Part shown: positions 1 to 8,586 of the stretch, piece by piece
Layout: each line of letters starts with the position of its first letter
Position numbering within the stretch: position 1 is the stretch's first letter
Source: Kordia sp965224175
GTDB lineage: Bacteria > Bacteroidota > Bacteroidia > Flavobacteriales > Flavobacteriaceae
Assembly (NCBI RefSeq): GCF_965224175.1
Contig: NZ_OZ245041.1
Coordinates: 4,464,001 to 4,528,000, forward strand
DNA: 64,000 nt
Direction: 5' to 3'
The notes under the pieces: model-generated
The model's input: the letters and a program-made list of their open reading frames with translations, nothing else
Databases searched by the model: none
Told to the model about the DNA's origin: nothing
Made by a program: the position numbers and the translations under genes

Positions 1-59
1 TGGAATAGGAAACAACTATATGATTTACTTTATTAGAAGCTTTATTTAGTTGCTTAAAT

Positions 60-92
60 AAAAAGCCCAACACAAATACTGTTGAGCTTTTT
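60..92. terminator. Rho-independent terminator-like hairpin
   Basis: The arms AAAAAGCCCAACA (60-72) and TGTTGAGCTTTTT (80-92) pair with one mismatch around a 7-nt loop, with A and T runs on the two sides. It lies 30 bases downstream of the stop of the minus-strand phosphoesterase and could terminate it, and possibly also a plus-strand unit entering from outside the window. Confidence 0.7.
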
Positions 93-121
93 GAATGAGT
101 TTTTATAGACTAGATTTTTTA

Positions 122-1750
122 TTAGTCTTGATGAATATACGCATTAGCTTCTTCGTCAGAATGAAATTCTGGAGTTGTATTTTGCGCTCCAGTATCTCTG
201 TTCATTTTATCCGTAATAGCATCTGCTTGCGCTCGAACAATTTGCGATGCATGATTTGGAATTTTTACAGAAGCATCTGCAACAGGTGGTTCAATGCCTT
301 CTAACGGGTTGTCTTTTCGAGGCTCTTTTCTTGTAAGAACATCTAATACATCCGAAGCTGCTTTGTCTCGCTCAGTTAAATGTGGTAAGTCAAATAAATT
401 TTCTATGGTTTTTAGTAATGATGTATGATCTAGTGGAACATCGCCTTTGGTTCTATATACTGTTCCTGCTTTAATCCAAGGAGAAATTAATACACACGGA
501 ACACGTACGCCAAAACGATTGAAGGTAAATCCGTTTTTATTTTTGGTAGTTGGACTTGGTGGAGTAGCACCATATGGTGGTGTAATATGATCGTAACAAC
601 CTCCGTGTTCATCATAATTAATTACCAAAAGTGTGTCTTCCCAATATTTAGACTTTCTAAGCGTGTCATAAATTTCTAGCATATACTTTTCTCCTGCCGC
701 AACATCATAATTTGGATGTTGACTGTTTCCATAGCTTCCCCAAGAAGGTTCTAAAAATGTATAGTCAGGAAGTTTTGCACCATTCTCTCCTTTTAAAACT
801 ATTTTAAAATCTTCAAAGCTTCCCCAAAAACAATTTTCTGGTGTTGGGTTGTCAGCTACATCTTGACAAAAACTGTAGGTATATGGTTTTTGTAATTTAT
901 CAGCGAAAATTCCCCAACTACGCTTATGATCTGAAAGGTTTTTAAAAATACTTTTTGAACTATACGATTTTACTTCGTCGTATAAATGACCTTCAGAAGT
1001 TGCCATGTGCATAAAGGCTCTATTGGGTAATGTTTCAGAAGGAACCGAGCAATAATAATGATCGCATACAGCAAACCCTTTTGCTAAACCTGATAAAATA
1101 GGTAAGGTGTCTGGCGTGTACATTCCCATAATATCAGCAGGAGCAGTACCCGGAAATTTACTCACGATTTCTATACCTGATTTCGGAGGAGCATGATGCT
1201 GATACCAATTTTTATAGTGATCATTTTTATAATCTTTGGAATGATCATAATCTTTATCATATACTGTTTTAGTAGTATTTGTTGAATCGCTTGAATTGTC
1301 TGTTGTTTTCTTCTCTTTATGCAAAGGCGGATCGCCGAAATATTTGTTTCCTATTTTATTCTCAAAGTCACGCACAAAACCTTGATTTGGAGCAATTCCT
1401 GGTTGATATGGAGGATTTAAACTGCCAAATAGTTGAAAATTGGTGTTCATAAAACCTTCTCCTGGATCCATTTTTGGCATATAATACGCGTATTTATCAT
1501 TTTTATCAATGGCAAATACTTTATGAGCATTTCCTTTATTGTCAGGATTTGTTTCATTGCCTGTCAATCCTGAATAGTAATGTCCAAGCGGAGAAATGTT
1601 GATTTTTTTCTTGTCGGTGTCTTTATTTTTATAGCTATCGTTGTATAAAAAACCTAACATATGATCGAAAGAACGATTTTCAAACATGACTACTATGACA
1701 TGTTTTATTTTCTTTTTTGGAGAATTTTTTTCCTGTTCGGAGGTTTGCAT
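122..1750 (-). CDS. Phosphoesterase family protein (phospholipase C/acid phosphatase-like)
   Basis: Predicted metal-dependent phosphoesterase of the PLC/AcpA family (PF04185), which hydrolyses phospholipid or other phosphate esters. The N-terminal ENRSFDHMLG motif (residues 24-33) supplies typical metal/nucleophile-region residues. An NYDEHGG motif in the second half and a PNRAFMHMATSEGH stretch are also characteristic. The 542-residue length is normal. Most relatives are exported with a Tat or Sec signal, but this protein starts with a charged MQTSEQEKNSPKKK tail and has no signal peptide, so it may be cytoplasmic. The substrate cannot be told from sequence. It is separated by 192 bases from the upstream oxygenase genes and is probably a separate unit. 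Confidence 0.85.
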   Translation of the reverse strand: MQTSEQEKNSPKKKIKHVIVVMFENRSFDHMLGFLYNDSYKNKDTDKKKINISPLGHYYSGLTGNETNPDNKGNAHKVFAIDKNDKYAYYMPKMDPGEGFMNTNFQLFGSLNPPYQPGIAPNQGFVRDFENKIGNKYFGDPPLHKEKKTTDNSSDSTNTTKTVYDKDYDHSKDYKNDHYKNWYQHHAPPKSGIEIVSKFPGTAPADIMGMYTPDTLPILSGLAKGFAVCDHYYCSVPSETLPNRAFMHMATSEGHLYDEVKSYSSKSIFKNLSDHKRSWGIFADKLQKPYTYSFCQDVADNPTPENCFWGSFEDFKIVLKGENGAKLPDYTFLEPSWGSYGNSQHPNYDVAAGEKYMLEIYDTLRKSKYWEDTLLVINYDEHGGCYDHITPPYGATPPSPTTKNKNGFTFNRFGVRVPCVLISPWIKAGTVYRTKGDVPLDHTSLLKTIENLFDLPHLTERDKAASDVLDVLTRKEPRKDNPLEGIEPPVADASVKIPNHASQIVRAQADAITDKMNRDTGAQNTTPEFHSDEEANAYIHQD

Positions 1751-1942
1751 AGTGTGTAGTTTTGAATGGTTTAGAATATCAATTTATAGGATAATATTCT
1801 GTAATCCAAATGAAAACACGCTAAGGACTAAATTCAGGTAGTTTTACCCTTTTTTGAAAGCTATGTGTTTTTACGTTAGTGATTTATGACAGAAAGTATA
1901 AGTATTTGAAATCAAGTAAACAGCTATTTGTTTGTCGAATTT

Positions 1943-2743
1943 TTATCTTTTAGGTTCCATCAAATCTGCTTCACTCAAAGTGTATTTCATCTCAGGATAA
2001 TTAAAATTCATGCTTTTGTTTTCTGCGCCTCTTGTGATGTAAAAGTTTCTACGTTGTTCTTCGTTTCCTAGTGTTAAAGCTGTTCCGTCAGAGAAATACG
2101 GTTTTCCATTTTTAAACTGAATAAAGGTTTTAGAAGTTCTGAACGTAATGCCTAACCAACGATTTTCAGGAATAGCTTCTTTATTTCCATGAACTGGTTC
2201 CAATACAATTTTATGTTGAAATTTAGCATTGGTTGCCACCGAAAAGAACACAACAGAATTATTGGTCAATACAAATTCAAACTCTTTCAATGTAGTTTTA
2301 TCTCTTACCTTTAACTTTCGTAAGACTTGTTTAGAGACGTTTTCAGGGTTTTCATAACAAGAGAACAACGCAATACAAGAAGTTGGTGCAATATCTAAGC
2401 ATTGATCCGAATGATACTTCATTTTGGTATATTCTTGATTGTATATTTCAATCAATGCATTGTTGAATGTTACTTCTGAAAGTGGAATCTCTTTTGTGTT
2501 TTTGACGGTGTTTTCTATCTTCGTAGCAATGCGAACATGAATATCAGAAAAATCATGTGCGGGAATGCTATACTTTGTTGTCGTACGAACCAACGGAATG
2601 CCTGCATCGCTAATTTTTACCAAATGATTCCCTTTTCTGCCTTTTCCGACAGTTTCAAACGCAACGGAATCAGACAGCGAAGCAAACAGCGTTTCTTCCA
2701 GCGGAAGCGAAAACTGGTGAAAACCATTCTTTTCTATCATCAT
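1943..2743 (-). CDS. AlkB-like 2OG-Fe(II) oxygenase, short paralogue
   Basis: Predicted 2-oxoglutarate- and iron-dependent dioxygenase with an AlkB-type core. Visible are the iron ligands H111-x-D113 in a YHSDQ segment preceded by FNNALIEIY (AlkB proteins have N-x-x-L-x-x-x-Y here), a distal H177, and a C-terminal ITFR motif with R202 for 2-oxoglutarate. The substrate is unknown; AlkB relatives demethylate nucleic acids or proteins, but many bacterial AlkB-like proteins are uncharacterised. Its start codon shares one base with the stop of the upstream paralogue (TAATG), implying translational coupling. The C-terminal tail after the core resembles that of the upstream protein, so the pair probably arose by duplication. 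Confidence 0.7.
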   Translation of the reverse strand: MMIEKNGFHQFSLPLEETLFASLSDSVAFETVGKGRKGNHLVKISDAGIPLVRTTTKYSIPAHDFSDIHVRIATKIENTVKNTKEIPLSEVTFNNALIEIYNQEYTKMKYHSDQCLDIAPTSCIALFSCYENPENVSKQVLRKLKVRDKTTLKEFEFVLTNNSVVFFSVATNAKFQHKIVLEPVHGNKEAIPENRWLGITFRTSKTFIQFKNGKPYFSDGTALTLGNEEQRRNFYITRGAENKSMNFNYPEMKYTLSEADLMEPKR

Positions 2744-3975
2744 TAATAAATCGGTTTTTGGTAATCGCCCAAATTCATGCTAAAATGAACTTTTCCATAA
2801 GCTACTTTACGTTCCGATACGTTTTCTTCATAGTAAGTATCTCGTAATTCTGACATCTTTTCTCTTGTCATTTCTTCAAGCTTAATAAGTTCACCATTTT
2901 CCATAATATAGGTTTGATCATTCATAAAAACAGCTTCCAAATTAGAACAACGAACCACATAACCCAATCTTGTTGGAATTCGATCAATACTTAACACAGA
3001 AGGTCTAATTTCGTGTGTGTACAATCTGTTGGTAGAAAGCGGAATAATGAAAGCGGAATTTGGATATAAAGTCACACTAAATTCTTTTTCTAAACTATCA
3101 TCCGTAACCGACTTTTTTAGTTTGAAATGTAGCTTTGTCAAGCCACTTGATTTTCCGTAACACCAATCGTAACGATCAGTTTTTGAAGGTTTCAAATGTT
3201 CAAACTGCGCATCGTCATAAAATGTGCAAAAAGCAATCAATCCGTTTTTATCCATATCTTTTGTCTTGTCGGAATGTGCTTTAATTTTTGCTTTACGTTC
3301 TTTGGCTCTTTCGTCCGTATCTTTTCTATTTTCGTATATCTGTGCTAAGACATGATTTAAGGAGGTTTCTTGTGCAAAAACAGCTTTTGTCGCTGTATTT
3401 AATGTGCTAATAATCGTGCGATCCGTCTTGCGGAAATTGTCTGTTGGTCCAGACAAATTACTAGAACAGCGTAACAAATGGAAGTGCAATTGCTCATTGT
3501 TTTCGTTTGTCGTTTCCTTTGAAACATCACTGAGATAAATTCCCGTGCGCAATGCATTTGATTGTTTATTGGATTCTGTTAACTGCTGAAATTCGTGCTC
3601 AGATTTAATCTGCTGAAAATAAGTGTCGTATTCCTGAAATAACTGTCTAAAATAAACGCCCACATTGTGAACAATAATAGGAACTTCACCCAAACGTATC
3701 ACTTGAAGATTTTCATTAGAAAGTTGTTCGTAATTCCTCGAAAGCTCACGAATTACAAATACTGGGCGATCAATATGTTCAATTTTTGAGATGTTTCCAA
3801 AAGCATATATATACTCGTGATGTTCCATGATTTCGGAAACACTTTCCGCGACAGCGCCACAAAAATTTCGAATTAAATAATTTAATTCATCTGTTTGTTT
3901 TTCAACGTCAGTAAGAGCTAGAAGTATATTTTTAGTTTTGGTAATTTTATTTTCAGTATGCATATACGGTTTCAA
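2743..3975 (-). CDS. AlkB-like 2OG-Fe(II) oxygenase with ~200-residue N-terminal extension
   Basis: The C-terminal half matches the neighbouring 266-residue protein: LNHVLAQIYE followed by AHSD (H234, D236), a distal histidine in YTHEIRP (H321) and arginines R336/R342 in RLGYVVRCS. These are the expected iron and 2-oxoglutarate ligands of an AlkB-like double-stranded beta-helix. Residues 1-200 form an extension I do not recognise, mostly helical in composition, possibly for substrate or partner binding. It sits 44 bases downstream of the SRPBCC gene with no hairpin between, so it may belong to the monooxygenase operon. The reaction is unknown. Confidence 0.62.
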   Translation of the reverse strand: MKPYMHTENKITKTKNILLALTDVEKQTDELNYLIRNFCGAVAESVSEIMEHHEYIYAFGNISKIEHIDRPVFVIRELSRNYEQLSNENLQVIRLGEVPIIVHNVGVYFRQLFQEYDTYFQQIKSEHEFQQLTESNKQSNALRTGIYLSDVSKETTNENNEQLHFHLLRCSSNLSGPTDNFRKTDRTIISTLNTATKAVFAQETSLNHVLAQIYENRKDTDERAKERKAKIKAHSDKTKDMDKNGLIAFCTFYDDAQFEHLKPSKTDRYDWCYGKSSGLTKLHFKLKKSVTDDSLEKEFSVTLYPNSAFIIPLSTNRLYTHEIRPSVLSIDRIPTRLGYVVRCSNLEAVFMNDQTYIMENGELIKLEEMTREKMSELRDTYYEENVSERKVAYGKVHFSMNLGDYQKPIY

Positions 3976-4019
3976 TTCAATTTGAAAAAGAAATCTAAGA
4001 TACTAAAAATGTAATACTA

Positions 4020-4499
4020 CTATTTAAGAATTGTTCTGAGAATTTTTACCCATAAATTCCACGGAGTTTTTTTAGAACTATTTGTTACTTGATTTTCAAC
4101 TTTATCAAAAGCATCTTCCAACAATGCATCATGCAACCACCGAATAGCAAAAATCCACAAAACGGTTGCAAATCCTTGGGTTTTCATATCAATAGTATGT
4201 TGTATTTCACATGTGTTTTTATCGATTGCAGTAATACGAAAAGCATGTGTGCCAACGAAACCTTTTGGTTTTTGAAACTCAAATTTCACAAAACCATCTG
4301 CATCGTATGAAAGTACTTTATAACCCACAGGTCCGTGTCCGCCTTCAGCACCTTTCACAAGTCCATCCTTAAAACGCATAGACGGCCATTTTTCTTTTGG
4401 CCAGATACGATCTTCTTTCTCAGAAAGTGTTTCAAATAAAGGTAAAAGAGTTGTTTTGGCAACATCAATTTTTCGTGTGTGAATATTAAGTACGTTCAT
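4020..4499 (-). CDS. SRPBCC (START-like) family protein
   Basis: A 159-residue protein with the layout of a polyketide-cyclase/START-like SRPBCC fold: an N-terminal beta strand (MNVLNIHTRKIDV), a GPVGYKVLSYD strand, FEFQKPKGFVGTHAFRIT, and a long C-terminal helix (WLHDALLEDAFDKVENQ). Such proteins bind hydrophobic ligands or modify cyclic intermediates. No signal peptide, so cytoplasmic. Its ATG directly abuts the stop codon of the FAD monooxygenase with no intervening base, so the two are almost certainly co-transcribed and coupled. This suggests that they act on the same small molecule. Family assignment is by pattern, not by catalytic motif. Confidence 0.6.
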   Translation of the reverse strand: MNVLNIHTRKIDVAKTTLLPLFETLSEKEDRIWPKEKWPSMRFKDGLVKGAEGGHGPVGYKVLSYDADGFVKFEFQKPKGFVGTHAFRITAIDKNTCEIQHTIDMKTQGFATVLWIFAIRWLHDALLEDAFDKVENQVTNSSKKTPWNLWVKILRTILK

Positions 4500-5642
4500 C
4501 TATGAGAGTGTTTTTTGGAGCTTGAATAAATTTTCTATTTGCATTCTATTCAGTTTTTCAGGAGCGATTTGAAGCAAGCTATTTCGTAGAAATTTCGCAA
4601 GAGGATTTTTCCAATGTGAGATTTTTCCAATTTGCCTACTTTGTTTTACTACTTTATGCGCATACGGCATGCGCAATTTTTGATATTCTTTAAATGCAGT
4701 TTCTTGATCATACTGTTTCAAACATTTCGCAATAACAAGAGCGTCTTCAATTGATTGGCAAGCACCTTGTCCCATGTTAGGAGTCGTAGCATGTGCCGCA
4801 TCTCCTATAAGACAAGCAAACTCATCATGCCAAGTAGGCATAGGTTGCAAGTCATTCATAATGGTTGTATGAATAGACTTTATGGGAGTTGAGGCAATTA
4901 TTTCTTTGGCAATTGGAGCGTAGTCTTTAAAATAATTTGACAATTGTGCTGTTGAAAATTCTTGTGCATCTTTTGTTCGCGATTTTACTGCGTACCAATA
5001 AATTTGGTCTTTACTAAACTGAACAAAAGCAAATCGATCGCCATTTCCCCAAGCTTCATACAAATTGTGTTCATACTGTTTCGGTAAATTAAAATACGTA
5101 ACGCCGCGCCAACAAACTTGATTCGTAGTGCGTATATGACTATTAGGAAAAAGTGAGTGTCTTACTTTTGAATGAATTCCATCTGCGCCAAGTAATAAAG
5201 AAGATTTTACAGATGTATTGTTTGTAAAATTAATAAGATAACCGTCTTTTTCTTTTATTAGATTCTGTACTTTATGGTTTAAATGAATTTTTGTAGTTGT
5301 TAAATTTTTAAGGAGTATTTCTTGCAGTTTTCCTCTATGAATTGAAATGCTTTGTAAACCATATGTATCTTTAAAATACTGTAAATCAATTTTAGAAATT
5401 ACCTTCAGATTTTTATCTGTAATATGCATAATATTCAAAGGCATAGCATTCTGAGTGAGTTCGTTATCTATTTGTAACGCTCTATAAACATTCATCGCAT
5501 TACTTGCTAACATAATGCCTGCACCAAGCGGTTTGATGCTTTCCGCTTGTTCATAAATTGTAACTTCAATTCCTTGTTTTTCTAAGGCTAAAGCTGTTGT
5601 CAATCCACCAATTCCTGCGCCTATAATATCTACTTTTTTCAT
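4500..5642 (-). CDS. FAD-dependent monooxygenase (group A aromatic hydroxylase type)
   Basis: Class A flavoprotein monooxygenase, expected to hydroxylate an aromatic or polyketide-like substrate with NAD(P)H and oxygen. The three fingerprints are clear: the dinucleotide fold GAGIGG at residues 8-13, the DG motif in LLGADGIHSKVR around 154, and the GD motif in CLIGDAAHATTPNMGQG around 278-292. R103 in the SIHRGKLQ segment is a usual flavin contact. The length of 380 is typical. It is the first gene of a probable operon with the SRPBCC protein and is divergent from a TetR regulator. Flavoprotein monooxygenases next to TetR genes often detoxify antibiotics or aromatic compounds; that role here is inference. 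Confidence 0.88.
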   Translation of the reverse strand: MKKVDIIGAGIGGLTTALALEKQGIEVTIYEQAESIKPLGAGIMLASNAMNVYRALQIDNELTQNAMPLNIMHITDKNLKVISKIDLQYFKDTYGLQSISIHRGKLQEILLKNLTTTKIHLNHKVQNLIKEKDGYLINFTNNTSVKSSLLLGADGIHSKVRHSLFPNSHIRTTNQVCWRGVTYFNLPKQYEHNLYEAWGNGDRFAFVQFSKDQIYWYAVKSRTKDAQEFSTAQLSNYFKDYAPIAKEIIASTPIKSIHTTIMNDLQPMPTWHDEFACLIGDAAHATTPNMGQGACQSIEDALVIAKCLKQYDQETAFKEYQKLRMPYAHKVVKQSRQIGKISHWKNPLAKFLRNSLLQIAPEKLNRMQIENLFKLQKTLS

Positions 5643-5655
5643 ATGTTCTTCACGA

Positions 5656-5673
5656 TTAGTACAATTGTACTAA
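5656..5673. promoter_or_regulatory. TetR-type operator 1
   Basis: A perfect 18-bp palindrome, TTAGTACAATTGTACTAA, between the divergent monooxygenase and TetR genes. Its core AGTAC-N4-GTACT recurs 25 bp away at 5683-5696, which supports a bound regulator. It lies just downstream of the minus-strand -7 box and would block the monooxygenase operon. Confidence 0.75.
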
Positions 5674-5675
5674 TG

Positions 5676-5683
5676 CAAAAATA
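5676..5683 (-). promoter_or_regulatory. Bacteroidota -7 box for the monooxygenase operon
   Basis: On the minus strand this reads TATTTTTG, matching the Bacteroidota TAnnTTTG -7 consensus. It lies between the two palindromic operators, 34 bases before the monooxygenase start codon. Confidence 0.5.
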
Positions 5684-5696
5684 GTACTTTTGTACT
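5683..5696. promoter_or_regulatory. TetR-type operator 2 overlapping the tetR promoter
   Basis: AGTAC-TTTT-GTACT repeats the half-sites and 4-base spacer of operator 1. A plus-strand TACTTTTG at 5685-5692 matches the TAnnTTTG -7 consensus and lies inside the site, so a repressor bound here would also shut off its own gene. Confidence 0.7.
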
Positions 5697-5708
5697 AAAT
5701 AGTATTGT

Positions 5709-6332
5709 TTGAACGTGAAAAACACCAAAGAAAAAATTTTAGAGAGCGCATTACGACTCTTCAACGAACAAGGTATTTCGGAAGTTTCTCTGCGTACTAT
5801 TGCAAATGATATGGACATTAGTTTGGGGAATTTGACGTATCATTTTAAGAAACGAGATACTATTGTTGAGTCTTTATACCTTGATTTAGTAGCAAAATTA
5901 GATGCAATTGCTTTAGAAAATATAGATGCAGAAAACGTATTGCAATCTTTTTTTAAGATTTCTGATGCAATAGCAGAAGGTTTTTATGAATATCGCTTCA
6001 TCATGTTGGACTTTGTACATATAACTCGAAATTATCCAACCATACAATCTCATTACAGAGAGCTTATAAAAATAAGAGAATTCCAGTTTGAAATGTTGGT
6101 TGCTGAGTTGATTCGAACAAATATCATAAGAGAAGAATTAATAGAAGATGAATATAAATATCTGTTTATGAGTTTACGAATTATGAGTGATTTTTGGCTC
6201 GCTACTTTGTCAATAGACAAGGATACAATCACTAAAGAAGAAACCTCAGGACAAGCAAAGCTCTTGAAATTAAAAATCTTTCCTTACTTAACAGAAAAAG
6301 GAAGAGGCATGTTTGAAGAAATCAATTCTTAA
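5709..6332 (+). CDS. TetR/AcrR family transcriptional regulator
   Basis: The N-terminal helix-turn-helix is classic TetR: TKEKILESALRLFNEQGISE, then SLRTIANDMDISLGNLTYHF around residues 26-46. The remaining ~150 residues are a variable ligand-binding domain. The start used is TTG at 5709; a GTG six bases further (5715) is equally possible and gives MKNTKEKIL. No ATG is available. It is divergent from the FAD monooxygenase operon, and two AGTAC-N4-GTACT sites lie in the 66-base gap, so it very probably represses both directions and releases on binding a ligand related to the monooxygenase substrate. Confidence 0.88.
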   Translation: MNVKNTKEKILESALRLFNEQGISEVSLRTIANDMDISLGNLTYHFKKRDTIVESLYLDLVAKLDAIALENIDAENVLQSFFKISDAIAEGFYEYRFIMLDFVHITRNYPTIQSHYRELIKIREFQFEMLVAELIRTNIIREELIEDEYKYLFMSLRIMSDFWLATLSIDKDTITKEETSGQAKLLKLKIFPYLTEKGRGMFEEINS

Positions 6333-6345
6333 AGTTTTAAATACG

Positions 6346-6744
6346 CTATTTAGATAATTTTTTTAAGCTCCAAGTCCAGGTTCTACCAAATTTATTCCAA
6401 GCTGTACCTTTCATTTCTTTATCCTTAATTTCTCCAATTTGTACAGAAGTATTCCCTAAAGCAATAATAACTTTAGTTCCGTTTTGGCTCCAAATGTCCT
6501 CTTCATCTCTAAAAGAAACAGTACGTTCGCGTTCTGTATTCGTCTTGTACGCAACATGTCCGTCAGGTAAAAAATGAAACTCATAAAAATCACCGTCAGA
6601 ATCTGTTCCAGACCATTTTGTATTGGCAATACTAATACTATCATTTTTAACAGTAACAGTTTGACCGATTGCAAATGAAGATGTAAGTATTGTTACTGTG
6701 AAACAAAACAAATAAACAATTTGGTGTTTTTTTAGACGAATCAT
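6346..6744 (-). CDS. Exported protein of unknown function
   Basis: A 132-residue protein starting with a Sec signal peptide (basic MIRLKKHQ, a hydrophobic stretch, likely cleavage after AIGQ near residue 28). The mature part is beta-rich with WSGTDSDGDFYEFHFL and WNKFGRTWTWSLKK segments, suggesting a small lipocalin-like or beta-sandwich periplasmic protein. I cannot name a family with confidence. It ends 14 bases from the end of the convergent tetR gene and appears monocistronic. Confidence 0.6.
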   Translation of the reverse strand: MIRLKKHQIVYLFCFTVTILTSSFAIGQTVTVKNDSISIANTKWSGTDSDGDFYEFHFLPDGHVAYKTNTERERTVSFRDEEDIWSQNGTKVIIALGNTSVQIGEIKDKEMKGTAWNKFGRTWTWSLKKLSK

Positions 6745-6871
6745 AAAGTTATCTTTTATGAACTGAAACTACGAGTTTCTTCATCAAAATCAAAATAATA
6801 CCTTAAAACAAGACAGAAATTATAAGATATTTTGAGAATTATGTACTTTAGAAACTTTAAAATACGATTAC

Positions 6872-7675
6872 ATGATTCCTGAACACATTACCAACAGAAA
6901 AGGACCAAGAAGCTTAAAAGATCTCAATCCAGAAGTAATTGAATATTTAAATAAAGGACTGATAGAGACGAAAAATCTCATGGAATGGTTGGCTACGGAT
7001 CAATTGGAGCTATTAAAATTAGTTTTAGAGCAACTGGACAAACTAGCTTGGTTTCCTGATTTTGAAGTTGCAGTAAATGCGCAGAAAAAACCAACAGCAA
7101 ACAGCAATACAAAAGTAATAGGAGAAACTTTAGGCATACTTACTTCCAATACTCAAATATATGATGTCTTAAAAAATCATACTTCCGATTTGGTAAGATG
7201 TTGGGCATGTTGGGCAGAAAGTACGCATCATGATACTGTTTCTAGCTTGCTAAACGCGATGAAAGTATATGCGGCTGATACACATTTTGGCGTTAGAGAA
7301 GTCGTTATTTTTGCTACAAAAGAGCGTATGATGAATGATTTGGACACTTCCGTAGAATTATTATCTAAATGGACAATGAGTACCGATGAAAACGTTCGCC
7401 GTTTCGCAGTCGAATCTATGCGTCCAATTGGTGTTTGGACGAAAAAAATAGCAGCTTTCCAAGAAAATCCAGCGAAAGCTTTATCAATACTAACGCCTTT
7501 ACAATCAGATACTTCAAAATATGTGCGCGATGCTGTTGGAAATTGGTTGAACGATGCCAGCAAGTCACAACCTAATTGGGTAGAAAACCTTTGTAAACAA
7601 TGGGAAAAAGAATCTTCTACCAAAGAAACTGCCTATATCATTAAAAGAGGTTTGCGAACCATTCTAAAAAAATAA
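6872..7675 (+). CDS. DNA alkylation repair protein, AlkC/AlkD-like HEAT-repeat family
   Basis: A 267-residue all-helical protein. The C-terminal part carries the AlkC/AlkD-type pattern VRDAVGNWLNDASKSQPNW followed by a final YIIKRGLRTILKK helix, resembling the VRxSVANxLNDISKDxP and RHALRTL segments of that family. AlkC/AlkD proteins are HEAT-like DNA glycosylases that excise alkylated bases. Here the catalytic residues are not certain from reading alone, so the enzyme could be a structural relative without glycosylase activity. Together with the AlkB-like pair 3 kb away it hints at a local alkylation-repair theme, though the genes are not in one operon. Confidence 0.68.
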   Translation: MIPEHITNRKGPRSLKDLNPEVIEYLNKGLIETKNLMEWLATDQLELLKLVLEQLDKLAWFPDFEVAVNAQKKPTANSNTKVIGETLGILTSNTQIYDVLKNHTSDLVRCWACWAESTHHDTVSSLLNAMKVYAADTHFGVREVVIFATKERMMNDLDTSVELLSKWTMSTDENVRRFAVESMRPIGVWTKKIAAFQENPAKALSILTPLQSDTSKYVRDAVGNWLNDASKSQPNWVENLCKQWEKESSTKETAYIIKRGLRTILKK

Positions 7676-8058
7676 TTGTATTCAAGAACTGTTATATACG
7701 GTTTGAAACGTGCTTTTTAATCTTATGATTTTGATTTTAAGGAACATGAGAATAAGTTTAGCGCAGTAAATCAATATGTCTTTTTAAGATACTATTTCTC
7801 AGTTCAGAGATAATAGTATTCAACGCTATTTTTCCGATATCAAATAATACTTAAAATGTAAAATTCTGGTATTCAAATTACACTAGACTGTTTACTTTTT
7901 AAATTCAATAAGTTCAATACTTGCTGTTTTATTGCTAAATTGATATATTTATGCTAAATTAATATACGTAAATTAAAGTCAATGTAATCTTTTGATTATC
8001 TGAATGATATTTTTGTGTAAATATTGTTGGATGGAATCTGTAAAATAAAAAGAAATAA
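7676..8058. other. 383-base A+T-rich intergenic region
   Basis: No plausible gene. The only structure I see is an imperfect direct repeat near the downstream end, GCTAAATTGATATA at 7934-7947 and GCTAAATTAATATA at 7953-7966, a 19-bp period compatible with two successive binding sites on one DNA face. It precedes the zinc-ribbon/HTH gene and may hold its promoter. Confidence 0.4.
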
Positions 8059-8478
8059 ATGAAAATAGACTTATGTCCAAATTGCGGTTCAGATCAATAC
8101 ATAAAAAGTGGAATTGTCAGTAATAGACAACGCTACAAATGTAAAAAATGCAATTATTTTTTCTCTGTAAATAAGATAGGGAAGAAGATTGATGATTATT
8201 ATGTCAACAAATCTTTACAGTTATATTTAGAAGGATTAACCTATCGTGAAATTGAACGTATTTTAGGAATATCACATGTAAGTATCATGAATTGGGTGAA
8301 GAAGTACAACATCAAACGTCCTTATAATGCTAACTATCACCCAACTTATAAAATTCTTAACGCAGATGAGCTTGGAAATTACTTTCAAAATGCCGAAAAC
8401 GTAAAAGGAGCAGGAGTCATTGTAACAGAATTAGGTGATAAATTTATGTTGATTAAATGGGAACGTTTCAAAGATTAG
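8059..8478 (+). CDS. Zinc-ribbon/HTH protein related to IS1-type InsA transposase N-terminus
   Basis: Residues 1-35 form a zinc ribbon (C6-x2-C9 and C28-x2-C31) like that of InsA/IS1595 transposases. Residues 52-85 form a helix-turn-helix (YREIERILGISHVSIMNWVK). The remaining ~50 residues end in GVIVTELGDKFMLIKWERF and contain no DDE catalytic domain. No inverted repeats or target duplications flank it, so this is probably a domesticated DNA-binding protein and not a live transposon. Its position 108 bases upstream of the porin/symporter/CrbS-like/Acs module suggests a role as the local regulator. That role is inference. Confidence 0.65.
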   Translation: MKIDLCPNCGSDQYIKSGIVSNRQRYKCKKCNYFFSVNKIGKKIDDYYVNKSLQLYLEGLTYREIERILGISHVSIMNWVKKYNIKRPYNANYHPTYKILNADELGNYFQNAENVKGAGVIVTELGDKFMLIKWERFKD

Positions 8479-8586
8479 TATAGTAAATTAACAAAAAAAT
8501 ATAGTTATTTTTATTTATCTCGCTGTTTTTTAGAGTTTAGCATTGCACACAAAACCAATGTAATACCAACTAACTCTTTTACAACA

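Noticed and set aside
8059..8478. Active insertion sequence
   Set aside because: There is no DDE transposase domain, no second ORF, and no flanking inverted repeats or target duplication visible in 7676-8586.
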